NCBI RefSeq assembly: GCF_014192105.1
Contig: NZ_JACHXK010000012.1
Location: 124,001-188,000 of the forward strand
DNA: 64,000 nucleotides
Reading direction: 5' to 3'
Source of the DNA: Paenibacillus phyllosphaerae
GTDB taxonomy: Bacteria > Bacillota > Bacilli > Paenibacillales > Paenibacillaceae
In this document: positions 56,064-64,000 of the stretch, one piece after another
Layout of the letters: every line of letters starts with the position of its first letter
Numbering within the stretch: position 1 is the stretch's first letter
The notes under the pieces: model-generated
What the model was told of the DNA's origin: nothing
Database searches by the model: none
Seen by the model: only the letters and a program-made list of their open reading frames with translations
Program-made: the position numbers and the translations under genes

Positions 56064-58109
56064 TTAGTCGACTTTGAACTTGCCGGCCGCGGTTGCCAAT
56101 TCGCGGCTAAGCTGATCGATCGAATTGACCATCTCGGCCAACCGCTGCACCATGCCATTCTGATCCTGCAGCGTTGCGGTCACCTCTTCCACGGAAGCCG
56201 AGACCTCCTCGCCGGAAGCGGACAGCGCTTGAGCCGATTCGATAACCGTATCTTTATCCTTCTCCATCCGGCTGATCTCGTCGGCCATGTCCTTGATTTG
56301 CGCGGTAATGCCATTCACATGGCTGGCGATGGTACGGAACGCATCTTGCGTCCTTGCCACATAATCATCCTGCAGCTTCGCGATCGCCTGGATCTCCTGG
56401 ACGCTCGCATGATTCTCCGCAACGAAGCTTAAGTTCTCGAGGATAATGGCGTTGATCTGCTCCGACTGCTTGGAGCTTTGCTCCGCAAGCTTGCGGATCT
56501 CGGCGGCGACGACCGCGAAGCCTCTGCCGTGCTCGCCCGCGCGCGCCGCTTCGATGGAGGCATTAAGCGCGAGCAGATTCGTCTGGCCGGCGATTTCTTT
56601 GATCGCGCCGGTAATCGAATTAATGTGCGCCGAGCTTTCCTGCAGCTTGTCCGTGACCGCGGATATCTTCTGCACTTCGCTCTCATTCTGCTCCTTGATG
56701 CGGATGAGCTCCTGCACGACTTCACCGCTGGCATGGAATACTTCAATGATGCCGTCCGCGCGTTCTTTCACCAATTGCGCTTGCCCGTTCATCCCCGCGA
56801 ATTTCTCGCCGAAGCTATAGAATTTGTCCACGATCGTCTCCGTATCTTGCGCTTGGGACTCCATCGCCGTCGAAATTTCGAGGGTGGTCGTTGTCGTCTC
56901 CCGGATCGAATGGGCCGTCTGTTCGGCCGACGCATTGAGCTGTGCGGTGCTGTCATTCATAACGACGATGGACCGGTTCATGTTCTGGATAAGTTCTTTG
57001 TTTTGGCATGCCATCGTATTGAAGCTGTCCGCCAGTTCCTTGAATTCGCTCTTGTACTTCCCTTGGGCGGTTACGGTCAGGTCGCCCGTAGCGAGCTTGC
57101 GGAAATATTGCGTAAGCTCCTTGATCGGCCGCGTGATGCTGCGGGAGAGCAGCAGACCGACGACGACCGCAATGGCGTATGCGGCGATCATTATCCAGAT
57201 CAAGCTCTTGGTTAACGAGTCGATGGAATCTCGGATGTCCGCGTATGTATCGACGACGAAAATGGTCCAGTCCGCGTCGGGAATCTTGGTATACAGAATA
57301 TAGCGGTCTTGCTCATCAAGCTCGAGGTGCTTCAACTCGCCTGCCGCACGCTCCTCGAACAAGGTGGGATGCTCGAACGTGGTGCCGACTTGGGCATCAT
57401 CCGAGCTGTTGTACAGGAAGACGCCGCTTCGGCTGAACACATCGATGGTACCTTCCTCATTGATGCGGATATCGCCGAATTTGTCGCTGAAGAAATCCGC
57501 GCCCACGGTCGTCGCATAGACGCCGATGACGTTGCCGCTTCTGTCCTTGACCGGCTGGGAGAAGGCGACCATAAGTTTCCCGGTCTCCTTCGAGATCAAG
57601 GCATCGCTGATGAAGGCATTGCCTTGCATGCTCGCTTGGTAATAGTCGCGGTCGCTCCGCGTCTGGCCGATCGAGTCCTGGTCGGTGCTGGCGATGACGA
57701 CCCCATCGGCATCGATCAGCATGAAAGCATCCATGCCGCGCGAACCTTGGAACATCGTCTGCATGACCTGATTCACCTCGGTGAACAAACCGTTCTCCGA
57801 CGAGAGGAACGCGTCATTCGCCATCGATCCTTGCGCCCGGAGCTCCAGCAGCTCCCGGAACGATTGGTGATTCGACATATAGTAGGCCGATTGGGATTGC
57901 AGCTGGACTGCGGACCATAGTCCTTCAGCCATGCGGTCCGCGTTGGCTTTCATCTTCTCCTTGTTCTCGGCCAAAATGATGTTGGAAGCTGTCGTATAGA
58001 TCATATACGAGGAGGCCATCAAAACGGCTACTACGAGCAGGACGATCAGCGCGGGGAGCTTGATCCTCAGGGACATATGCTGCATGCGCTGCAGCGGATT
58101 ACGTTTCAT
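56064..58109 (-). CDS. Methyl-accepting chemotaxis protein with dCache sensor
   Basis: 681 residues from ATG 58109 (AAAGGA 12 bases upstream). Membrane helix 1 (~12-34), an extracellular double-Cache domain (~40-275, with [21 protein letters not shown], core [10 protein letters not shown]), helix 2 (~275-298), HAMP ([22 protein letters not shown], core [17 protein letters not shown]), then a long signalling coiled coil. Its tip carries [28 protein letters not shown] in the form [19 protein letters not shown]. It senses a small extracellular ligand, often an amino acid or organic acid, and signals to CheA. A sigma-D-like promoter lies upstream. Confidence 0.93.
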   Translation of the reverse strand: MKRNPLQRMQHMSLRIKLPALIVLLVVAVLMASSYMIYTTASNIILAENKEKMKANADRMAEGLWSAVQLQSQSAYYMSNHQSFRELLELRAQGSMANDAFLSSENGLFTEVNQVMQTMFQGSRGMDAFMLIDADGVVIASTDQDSIGQTRSDRDYYQASMQGNAFISDALISKETGKLMVAFSQPVKDRSGNVIGVYATTVGADFFSDKFGDIRINEEGTIDVFSRSGVFLYNSSDDAQVGTTFEHPTLFEERAAGELKHLELDEQDRYILYTKIPDADWTIFVVDTYADIRDSIDSLTKSLIWIMIAAYAIAVVVGLLLSRSITRPIKELTQYFRKLATGDLTVTAQGKYKSEFKELADSFNTMACQNKELIQNMNRSIVVMNDSTAQLNASAEQTAHSIRETTTTTLEISTAMESQAQDTETIVDKFYSFGEKFAGMNGQAQLVKERADGIIEVFHASGEVVQELIRIKEQNESEVQKISAVTDKLQESSAHINSITGAIKEIAGQTNLLALNASIEAARAGEHGRGFAVVAAEIRKLAEQSSKQSEQINAIILENLSFVAENHASVQEIQAIAKLQDDYVARTQDAFRTIASHVNGITAQIKDMADEISRMEKDKDTVIESAQALSASGEEVSASVEEVTATLQDQNGMVQRLAEMVNSIDQLSRELATAAGKFKVD

Positions 58110-58154
58110 GTTGCACTTCATTCCTTTACACCTGATGTCAAATTGCTATGGTGT

Positions 58155-58181
58155 ATATCGACAGTTTGTCCCTTATTGTTA
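58155..58181 (-). promoter_or_regulatory. Sigma-D (motility) type promoter of the chemoreceptor
   Basis: On the minus strand TAAC (58181-58178), a 15-base spacer and GTCGATAT (58162-58155). This agrees closely with the sigma-D pattern TAAA-N15-GCCGATAT, as expected for a chemotaxis gene. Confidence 0.6.
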
Positions 58182-58389
58182 ATAGTTGGATGATGCATGT
58201 TGTTGAAAAAAAATGGGACAGCGCGCTTGGATTAGGAGGGAGCGTCTACATAAAGAGACAAAATAAGCCGTATCGCAAGGCGAAGCAATGAGTCCTAAGT
58301 TCGATGTAAAGGAAAACCCTACCAAGTAAAATTGAATATGAAAGCCCTTTCATCTGTGACGGAGGAAGCGCTGTTTTTTTGAAGATGTT
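58182..58389. other. Intergenic stretch without recognisable gene
   Basis: Part of the 451-bp gap between the chemoreceptor and GH30 genes. I see A-rich tracts but no open frame with a ribosome site, no terminator and no clear promoter. Confidence 0.5.
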
Positions 58390-58417
58390 AGAAAACGGTT
58401 TCATGAAACCCGTTTCA
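58390..58417. promoter_or_regulatory. Tandem cre-like sites before the GH30 gene
   Basis: AGAAAACGGTTTCA (58390-58403) differs from the CcpA consensus TGWAANCGNTNWCA only at its first base. The adjoining palindrome TGAAACCCGTTTCA (58404-58417) differs at one central base. Carbon catabolite repression of the polysaccharidase is the likely meaning. Confidence 0.6.
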
Positions 58418-58560
58418 TTAAGGGCCGACGATTGAAGGACGGAAGGGAGGGGCGCCTCGGGTAGCTGACTGCCGACTTCGTAAACGACGACCATCCAAGA
58501 GCAGACGAATGAAGGTACTGATTTACGTTTCATACATATGGCCAAGGGAGGTAAGGTACA

Positions 58561-61500
58561 TTGAAACGGAAACAATTGAAGAAGGGCACGGCGGCGATTC
58601 TAGCCGGGGTATGCGGCCTTTCGATGTACGGCGGTCCGGGAATCGCGCACGCGGACGTGACGGCCGCGGAAGAACCGGATGCGCTCGTTACGATCGATGC
58701 ATCCCAGAAATTCCAGGTCATCGATAACTTCGGCGCTTCCGACGCCTGGTCGATGGAGCAACTCGGGAAGCATTGGACCGAAGCGAATAAGGAGCGAGTT
58801 GCGGATCTGCTTTTCTCCCGTGATAAAGGAATCGGGCTGTCGGCATGGCGCTTCAATATCGGAGCGGGATCGACGGAGACGGATCAGACGATCATTACGA
58901 ACCCGTGGCGGCGCGCGGAGGCATTCAAGCAGACGGAAGGCGGCGCTTACGACTGGAGCAAACAGTCCGGCCAGCAGTGGTTCCTGCAAGCGGCGAAGGA
59001 TCGCGGCGTCGATACGCTGATCGCCTTCGTCAACAGCCCGCCGGTCTGGATGACGAAGAATGGGCACGGACAGCCGGATGCGAGCGTCGGCTCGACGAAT
59101 CTGAAGGCCGGGTACGAGGATGAATTCGCCGCGTTCCTGATCGACGTCCTTGCGCATTTCAAGGAACAGGGGCTTGAGTTCGACTATATCAGTCCGATCA
59201 ATGAGCCGACCTGGGATTGGAACAAGGCCGGACAGGAAGGTAACCGGTACAACAACGACGATATCCGCAAGGTCATTCTGGAGCTGTACCGTCAGCTGCA
59301 GGAGAAGGGGATCACGTCGCAGATCAGCGCGCCGGACGGCGTCGAGATTACCGCGCTGCTCGATGACGCGGTCTTCAAAGAATTCACGGGCAATGACCGC
59401 TATACAGGCGGAGCCAATGCGCTGGGACTGGGCAAATACCGCGAATATATCAAAGATCTGCTGAGCGATCCGGAGATGAAGGAAGCGGTCGGCAGCAAGA
59501 TCGCGTCACACTCCTACTGGTCGGATTACAGCAATCCGGGGGATGATCGCTTAGGCGAGCTGCGGGAACTGCTGGCTGACAATCTGGCGGCGTATGGCGA
59601 CGACGTGAAGTATTGGATGAGCGAGTATTGCATTCTCGGCTCATATGGACCGGGCAGGGACTTAGGGATCGACCCGGCGCTGTATATCGCTCGCACCATC
59701 CACTTCGATATGACGAAGGCGAATGCCTCCGCATGGCAATGGTGGACGGCGGTATCCAAGGAGGATTACAAGGACGGCCTCATCTATACGGACTTTAATC
59801 TGCCTGGGGACGAACAGAACATCCTTCCTTCCAAAATGCTGTGGGCGCTCGGCAACTACAGCAAGTTCATCCGCCCGGGCGCGGAGCGCGTCGAACTGAC
59901 GGGGCTGGACGAAGAGGCGCGCAGCGGGCTGCTCGGATCGGCTTACCAGGACGAGAACGAAGAGACCGTAACGGCCGTATTCGTCAATGACGGGGCGGAA
60001 GACAAGACGATCAAGGTGCAGCTCAGCGGACTGGAGAATGATCAGACCGTCATGGCGCTGAAGCCGTACATTACGTCGGCCGGCGAAGATCTGGCCAGAG
60101 GCGAGGATGCGTTGGTGCAAGCGGACGGTACCTTCGAGGCGGTTATTCCGGCGCGTTCGATCGTTACGCTTAACGGCGATATCATCGACGCTGCCGAGAC
60201 GCCGGCTGCTCCGGAGCTTACGCAGGTGACGCCTTTGAACAAAGGGCTGAAGGTGGAATTCGAATCGGCCAAAGGCGCAACGCAGTATGAAATCAGCTAC
60301 AAAGGCGAGCACGAGACCGAGGGCAAGACGGTCACGGTAACGTCCGAAGGTACGGCATTGCTGGAAGGGCTGCAGAACGGCAAAGCGTACACCATTACGG
60401 TGCGTGCCGGGAATGCGAACGGATACGGGCCGCCATCGACGGTCGTAACCGCCACGCCGCAATTGCTTGCTCCGGCAATCGTTACGGCGAGCGCAGCGGA
60501 CGGAGCTTTCACGGCTGCTTTCGCGGCTGAATCCGGCGTGCCCGCTTATCGCGTGCGTTATGGCACCGAGCCCGGGACGTATACAGGCGAACTGCAGGTG
60601 AACGCTTCCGAGGGCAGCATCCAAGTGGATGGGCTTACGAACGGCACGACGTACTATGGAGTCGTCGAAGCGGTGGACGGCAATGAAGTAAGCCCGCCGT
60701 CGAATGCGTTCTCGGTGAAGCCGGACGTAGCTGCCCCTGGTAAAATCATCGCGATCCCAGGCGACCGGAAAGCGCATCTGGAATTCGCTCCGGTCGAAGG
60801 CGCGCTCGGCTATAACGTGCAATTCGTGAACGCCGCGGCGAAGGCAGCACCGATCGAGAGCCTCAATCGCGAGATCGATCTGAAGGCGCTCGCGAATGAC
60901 GTGCCGGTAACCGTGCGGGTATCGACGGTCGGCAAAGGCGGCGCCGGGACAGGGTATACGGAAGCGACGGTTACGCCAAGAGCGGAAGAAGTGCGGTTCG
61001 AGGATTATCTCGACAGCGGAAAGCTGGATGCTTACCAGCAGGATGTCAGCACGTGGGTCATGGAGGACGGCTTGCTCAAGCACGTCTCCGGCGGTGACCA
61101 CCAAGGCGAACTGAGCGTCAAGGACCTGAACGTCATCGACGGGACAATTACTGTTGTCGCCCAGCACGCGAATGCGGCAGCGGATTGGGGCGTTACCTTC
61201 CGCAGCAGCGCCGCGGGCAAGGGGTATTGGTTCGGATTCGAGAACGGGGCCATGGTCCTTCGCAAGGACGGCGCCAATCTGACGACGCCTGTTCCGTTCT
61301 CGGCGCGCCTCGGCGAGCTGTATAAGCTGGAAGTGAAGCTTAGCGGCAAACATATTCAGGCGCTGTTGGACGATAAGGTTATTTTCGACGTGAACGATTC
61401 GCTCTACACGAGCGGTCGCGTCGGGCTGCACAGCTGGGCCGATGCGGCATTCGCCTCGTTCAAAGTAACGCGCGATGCGGCAAGCTTCGCCGCAGTGCCG

Positions 61501-63102
61501 GAGATCTACGAGGTGAAGGCAGGCGACCGTCAAATCGCATTGCAATACAGCGAGGTTGAGGGAGCTAGCAGCTACGCGATTCAATACGCACCGGTCAGCG
61601 GCGGCGAGTCGGCACCGGTTGAAATCCCGGCGAATCCGAGATCGACCATCGTAACGGGCCTGACGAACGATACGGCTTACTCGTTCAAGGTCATCGCGAT
61701 TCGCGAGAACGGACGCGCGGAATCGACGCCAACCGTCGGCACGCCGAAGGGCAGCCCGCTGCTGTATTACGTGGATGCAGGCGATGCTACGCCTTCGCAG
61801 GTAGAAGAAGGCGAGCAGCTCGGTTCGATGCAATCGTCGGAGGAGCAGCCATACGGCACCGATCCGATTACCGGCATGAAGTGGGGCTACCAGGCGGATG
61901 ACGGATCAACCTGGGCGCACACGAGCCCGCTCGATGCGTATGAGACCATTCGCCAGTACGACGGCACGGTCAACGGCAAGGGGCTAGCCTACCGTTTCCA
62001 AGTGCCGAACGGCGCCTACAAAGTGACCGTCGGATTCTTCGATCCTTGGCATGCGAACGACCGCGTCATGGATCTGACGATTAACGGCACCGAGAAGCTG
62101 TCCGATTACGTCATCGGGACGAAGCGCGAATCTCACGCCTTCGAGGATATTGAGGTGACTGATGGCGAGCTGATCGTCAAGGCGGTCAAATCCGGCAATT
62201 CCAAACCGATGATCAGCTGGATTAAGGTCGAGAAGGCAGAGGACGTCGAGGTCGTGCGGAACACGCTGACGATCAGCGGACCGGAGTCTGCGCAGAGCGG
62301 TCAATCGGTCGATGTGACCGTCGGCCTGCAAGGCGCGAACGAGGATTTCCTCGCACAGGATCTGACGGTGCAGTATGATGCCGACCGTCTGGAACTGATC
62401 GGATCGGAGCTTGCGGTGCTGGATGACCGTTATCAGCTCGTCGGTCAAGAAGAAGAACCAGGCAGCGTCAGATTGCTGCTCGTGAAGACGGGGACAGGCG
62501 AGAGCGCGGCAGGGAATGACCTGCTGAAGCTGCGCTTCAAGGTGAAAGAAGACAGCGCGGCGGGGATCGCTTCGATCTCGCTGACGGATGCTAGCGCGGC
62601 CAATGGCGAAGGCGTGGAGACGCCGCTCACCGGAGCGTCGACGGGCATCACGATTAGCGCGATCGATAAAGCAGCGCTGCGCGCATTGATTACCGAGGCG
62701 CAAGCCAAGTATGACAGCACGCCTACCGGAAGCAGCGTCGGTCAAGCGCCGGCAGCGGCGAAGACGGCCCTTGCGGCGGCGATCTCGACGGCATCGGCAG
62801 TGGTGGGCGGCACCGGTTCGACGCAAGCGCAGGTCGAGCAGGCGGCGGTCGATCTGAACGCAGCGCTCGAAGCATTCAAGGCAGCGATTATTAAGAAGCA
62901 GCCGGGCGACGTGAACGAAGACGACAAGGTCAGCATCGGCGACCTTGCGCTCGTAGCGGCCGCATACGGCAAAACCAGCGCCGACGCGGATTGGGCAACC
63001 GTTGCGAAGTCCGACGTGAACGGCGACGGCAAGATCGACATCGAAGACCTCGCGGCTCTGGCGAAGATGATTCTGGAGCAGCCAAGCGCTGTAGGCGTGT
63101 AG
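58561..63102 (+). CDS. Multimodular GH30 glycosidase with FN3, malectin-like, cohesin and dockerin modules
   Basis: 1513 residues from TTG 58561 (GGGAGG upstream). Order: signal peptide (~1-31); GH30 barrel and side beta-domain (~45-545) with acid/base Glu in SPINEPTWDW and nucleophile in YWMSEYCILG; three FN3 domains (~550-805); a LamG/DUF1080-like sandwich (~810-985); a fourth FN3; a malectin/CBM57-like module (~1067-1230); a cohesin-like domain (~1236-1362, SGQSVDVTVGL, LTVQYDADRLEL); a helical spacer (~1365-1440); a dockerin with two Ca-binding repeats (DVNEDDKVSIGDL, DVNGDGKIDIEDL). The barrel resembles endo-beta-1,6-galactanase/GH30 relatives more than xylanase; the substrate is uncertain. 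Secreted. Confidence 0.88.
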   Translation: MKRKQLKKGTAAILAGVCGLSMYGGPGIAHADVTAAEEPDALVTIDASQKFQVIDNFGASDAWSMEQLGKHWTEANKERVADLLFSRDKGIGLSAWRFNIGAGSTETDQTIITNPWRRAEAFKQTEGGAYDWSKQSGQQWFLQAAKDRGVDTLIAFVNSPPVWMTKNGHGQPDASVGSTNLKAGYEDEFAAFLIDVLAHFKEQGLEFDYISPINEPTWDWNKAGQEGNRYNNDDIRKVILELYRQLQEKGITSQISAPDGVEITALLDDAVFKEFTGNDRYTGGANALGLGKYREYIKDLLSDPEMKEAVGSKIASHSYWSDYSNPGDDRLGELRELLADNLAAYGDDVKYWMSEYCILGSYGPGRDLGIDPALYIARTIHFDMTKANASAWQWWTAVSKEDYKDGLIYTDFNLPGDEQNILPSKMLWALGNYSKFIRPGAERVELTGLDEEARSGLLGSAYQDENEETVTAVFVNDGAEDKTIKVQLSGLENDQTVMALKPYITSAGEDLARGEDALVQADGTFEAVIPARSIVTLNGDIIDAAETPAAPELTQVTPLNKGLKVEFESAKGATQYEISYKGEHETEGKTVTVTSEGTALLEGLQNGKAYTITVRAGNANGYGPPSTVVTATPQLLAPAIVTASAADGAFTAAFAAESGVPAYRVRYGTEPGTYTGELQVNASEGSIQVDGLTNGTTYYGVVEAVDGNEVSPPSNAFSVKPDVAAPGKIIAIPGDRKAHLEFAPVEGALGYNVQFVNAAAKAAPIESLNREIDLKALANDVPVTVRVSTVGKGGAGTGYTEATVTPRAEEVRFEDYLDSGKLDAYQQDVSTWVMEDGLLKHVSGGDHQGELSVKDLNVIDGTITVVAQHANAAADWGVTFRSSAAGKGYWFGFENGAMVLRKDGANLTTPVPFSARLGELYKLEVKLSGKHIQALLDDKVIFDVNDSLYTSGRVGLHSWADAAFASFKVTRDAASFAAVPEIYEVKAGDRQIALQYSEVEGASSYAIQYAPVSGGESAPVEIPANPRSTIVTGLTNDTAYSFKVIAIRENGRAESTPTVGTPKGSPLLYYVDAGDATPSQVEEGEQLGSMQSSEEQPYGTDPITGMKWGYQADDGSTWAHTSPLDAYETIRQYDGTVNGKGLAYRFQVPNGAYKVTVGFFDPWHANDRVMDLTINGTEKLSDYVIGTKRESHAFEDIEVTDGELIVKAVKSGNSKPMISWIKVEKAEDVEVVRNTLTISGPESAQSGQSVDVTVGLQGANEDFLAQDLTVQYDADRLELIGSELAVLDDRYQLVGQEEEPGSVRLLLVKTGTGESAAGNDLLKLRFKVKEDSAAGIASISLTDASAANGEGVETPLTGASTGITISAIDKAALRALITEAQAKYDSTPTGSSVGQAPAAAKTALAAAISTASAVVGGTGSTQAQVEQAAVDLNAALEAFKAAIIKKQPGDVNEDDKVSIGDLALVAAAYGKTSADADWATVAKSDVNGDGKIDIEDLAALAKMILEQPSAVGV

Positions 63103-63128
63103 GCAGATGAAGTAGGTTGGTTTTGGGA

Positions 63129-63162
63129 CCAGGCGGCCGTGATGGCTGCCTGGTTTTTTTTT
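63129..63162 (+). terminator. Terminator of the GH30 gene
   Basis: CCAGGCGGCC (63129-63138) pairs with GGCTGCCTGG (63144-63153) with one G-T wobble, followed by nine T. Confidence 0.9.
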
Positions 63163-63268
63163 CGAGCAGAAGAGGGGGCATTAGTTCATCGATTCCTCAC
63201 AATAACTTCATATTCCCGATAGCCTGAAATTGGTAGAATATTGGTAGTTTACTGGAGGAGTTGAAAAA

Positions 63269-64000
63269 ATGAGGCGGCCACTTGTATCCCTGATGTGCTT
63301 CATTGCGGTCATTGTTGCGGTTTACAGCCTGAATATCGAATCGGTCCGATCGGCCGGAAAGCAGAACGAGGTGGACCTGAAGATTAACGGCGCGACGATT
63401 CCTATCACGCAGGGCAGAGGTCCTTACTGGCAATCCGATCTGTTGATGGTTCCGCTGAAGCCCGTCGTTCAATCTCAAGGGTACAGCGTCAAATGGGATC
63501 AGCCTTCGCAATCGATTAAGGTCTCCCACAAGACGCGTAATACGGTCGTTGTCCTGAGAATTGGCGAAAGTACGGCTTTGGTCAATAAGCAGCGGGTATC
63601 CATGATTAGCCCAACTCTTGTCCATCAGGGAATGGCTTACGTACCGATTGATTTTATCGCCGACTTGCTTGAATCCTATTGGACGCATAACGAACAGAGG
63701 ACAGCTGCGAGTTTAATCTCGATCAGCAGCACGGGTGCGGATGCCTATGTGAAGATTCGATCGTCTACCGGAACGGCGTTCACAGCTCTAGATGCTATTG
63801 TTCTGAAAGATTCCGAGAACTTATCGATGGTGCCGCAGCAAGAGGGATTTAAGGACGGCACGTGGGTATTTGACGGGCTAACACCGTACCGCGACTACAC
63901 GTTGCTGGCAAAGTCGCCTTTCGGCGAGGTGCCGCTCGCGCATTTTACATACAAGGAGAATCTGTTAGGCTTACCTACAGTTACGCTTCCGGATCAATGG
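63269..64000 (+). CDS. Secreted protein with copper-amine-oxidase N-terminal domain (3' end outside window)
   Basis: ATG 63269 has GGAGGAG 8 bases upstream, and the frame stays open for 244 codons to the right edge. A signal peptide (MRRPLVSLMCF, cleavage near SAG at ~29) is followed by a copper amine oxidase N-terminal-like domain (~35-135): VDLKINGATIPI, LLMVPLKPVVQSQGYSVKWDQ (core MVPLKPVVQSQGYSVKW) and HQGMAYVPIDFIADLL. Despite the name, this domain is non-catalytic and common in Paenibacillus wall proteins. A beta-rich region follows (~150-244). The rest is not visible. Confidence 0.75.
   Translation, partial: MRRPLVSLMCFIAVIVAVYSLNIESVRSAGKQNEVDLKINGATIPITQGRGPYWQSDLLMVPLKPVVQSQGYSVKWDQPSQSIKVSHKTRNTVVVLRIGESTALVNKQRVSMISPTLVHQGMAYVPIDFIADLLESYWTHNEQRTAASLISISSTGADAYVKIRSSTGTAFTALDAIVLKDSENLSMVPQQEGFKDGTWVFDGLTPYRDYTLLAKSPFGEVPLAHFTYKENLLGLPTVTLPDQW

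Noticed and set aside
59662-61833. A 723-codon minus-strand frame opposite the GH30 gene
   Set aside because: No recognisable domain and no ribosome site; the plus strand encodes continuous FN3 and GH30 modules.
1-64000. CRISPR arrays, IS elements, prophage or toxin-antitoxin genes
   Set aside because: No spaced short repeats, transposase motifs, phage structural genes or small paired toxin frames were found.

Overview
The window looks like chromosomal DNA of a Paenibacillus-type soil Firmicute. The signs are S-layer-homology (SLH) anchored polysaccharidases, frequent TTG/GTG starts with strong AGGAGG sites, copper-amine-oxidase-N type and YcdB-type surface proteins, and a moderately GC-rich composition. 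No rRNA, tRNA, CRISPR array, insertion sequence or phage gene is visible. Gene functions are inferred from protein sequence; no search was run.

Layout. 1-9.0 kb: the 3' end of a rhamnogalacturonan-lyase-like gene, a divergent hydrolase/WYL-regulator pair, a broken squalene-cyclase-like gene, and two divergent mannanases (secreted GH5, SLH-anchored GH26) with paired promoters and a repeated 10-bp site. 9.1-11.1 kb: a tyrosyl-tRNA synthetase with a TetR repressor and a palindromic operator just after the promoter. 11.2-16.6 kb: a rhamnoside locus (AraC regulator, MFS importer, GH78 rhamnosidase). 16.9-18.2 kb: DedA and a GNAT protein.

18.5-40.1 kb is the most distinctive region: about 20 genes that look like an enlarged form of the Bacillus subtilis ytmI/tcy operon for S-alkyl-cysteine-type sulfur sources. 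It has a LysR regulator, an N-acetyltransferase, a Tcy-like cystine/amino-acid ABC transporter, four luciferase-like flavin monooxygenases, two M20 deacetylases, a sarcosine-oxidase-like covalent-flavin oxidase, a DinB-fold protein, a complete Dpp/Opp-like importer with the two ATPases fused, and an MFS exporter. Inverted-repeat sites of one design, AATTC.TA-N9-TAGGAATT, stand before both transcription units, before the LysR gene and before the divergent GNAT gene. A plausible scheme is: import of an organosulfur amino acid or peptide, N-acetylation, oxygenolytic C-S cleavage, deacetylation to cysteine, and export of overflow.

40.2-43.4 kb: a Fur-controlled siderophore uptake system with no ATPase gene. 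43.7-46.2 kb: an SLH/YcdB surface protein. 46.4-51.2 kb: a FatR/CYP102-like pair (TetR plus fused P450-reductase) and LipL octanoyltransferase. 51.3-58.1 kb: a PAS histidine kinase preceded by an intrinsic terminator, an MpsC/DUF2294 protein, two small membrane proteins, a MocR-type regulator, a VOC protein and a chemoreceptor with a sigma-D-like promoter. 58.6-64 kb: a 1513-residue GH30 enzyme carrying FN3, malectin-like, cohesin and dockerin modules, preceded by cre-like sites, then the start of a copper-amine-oxidase-N-domain protein cut by the right edge.
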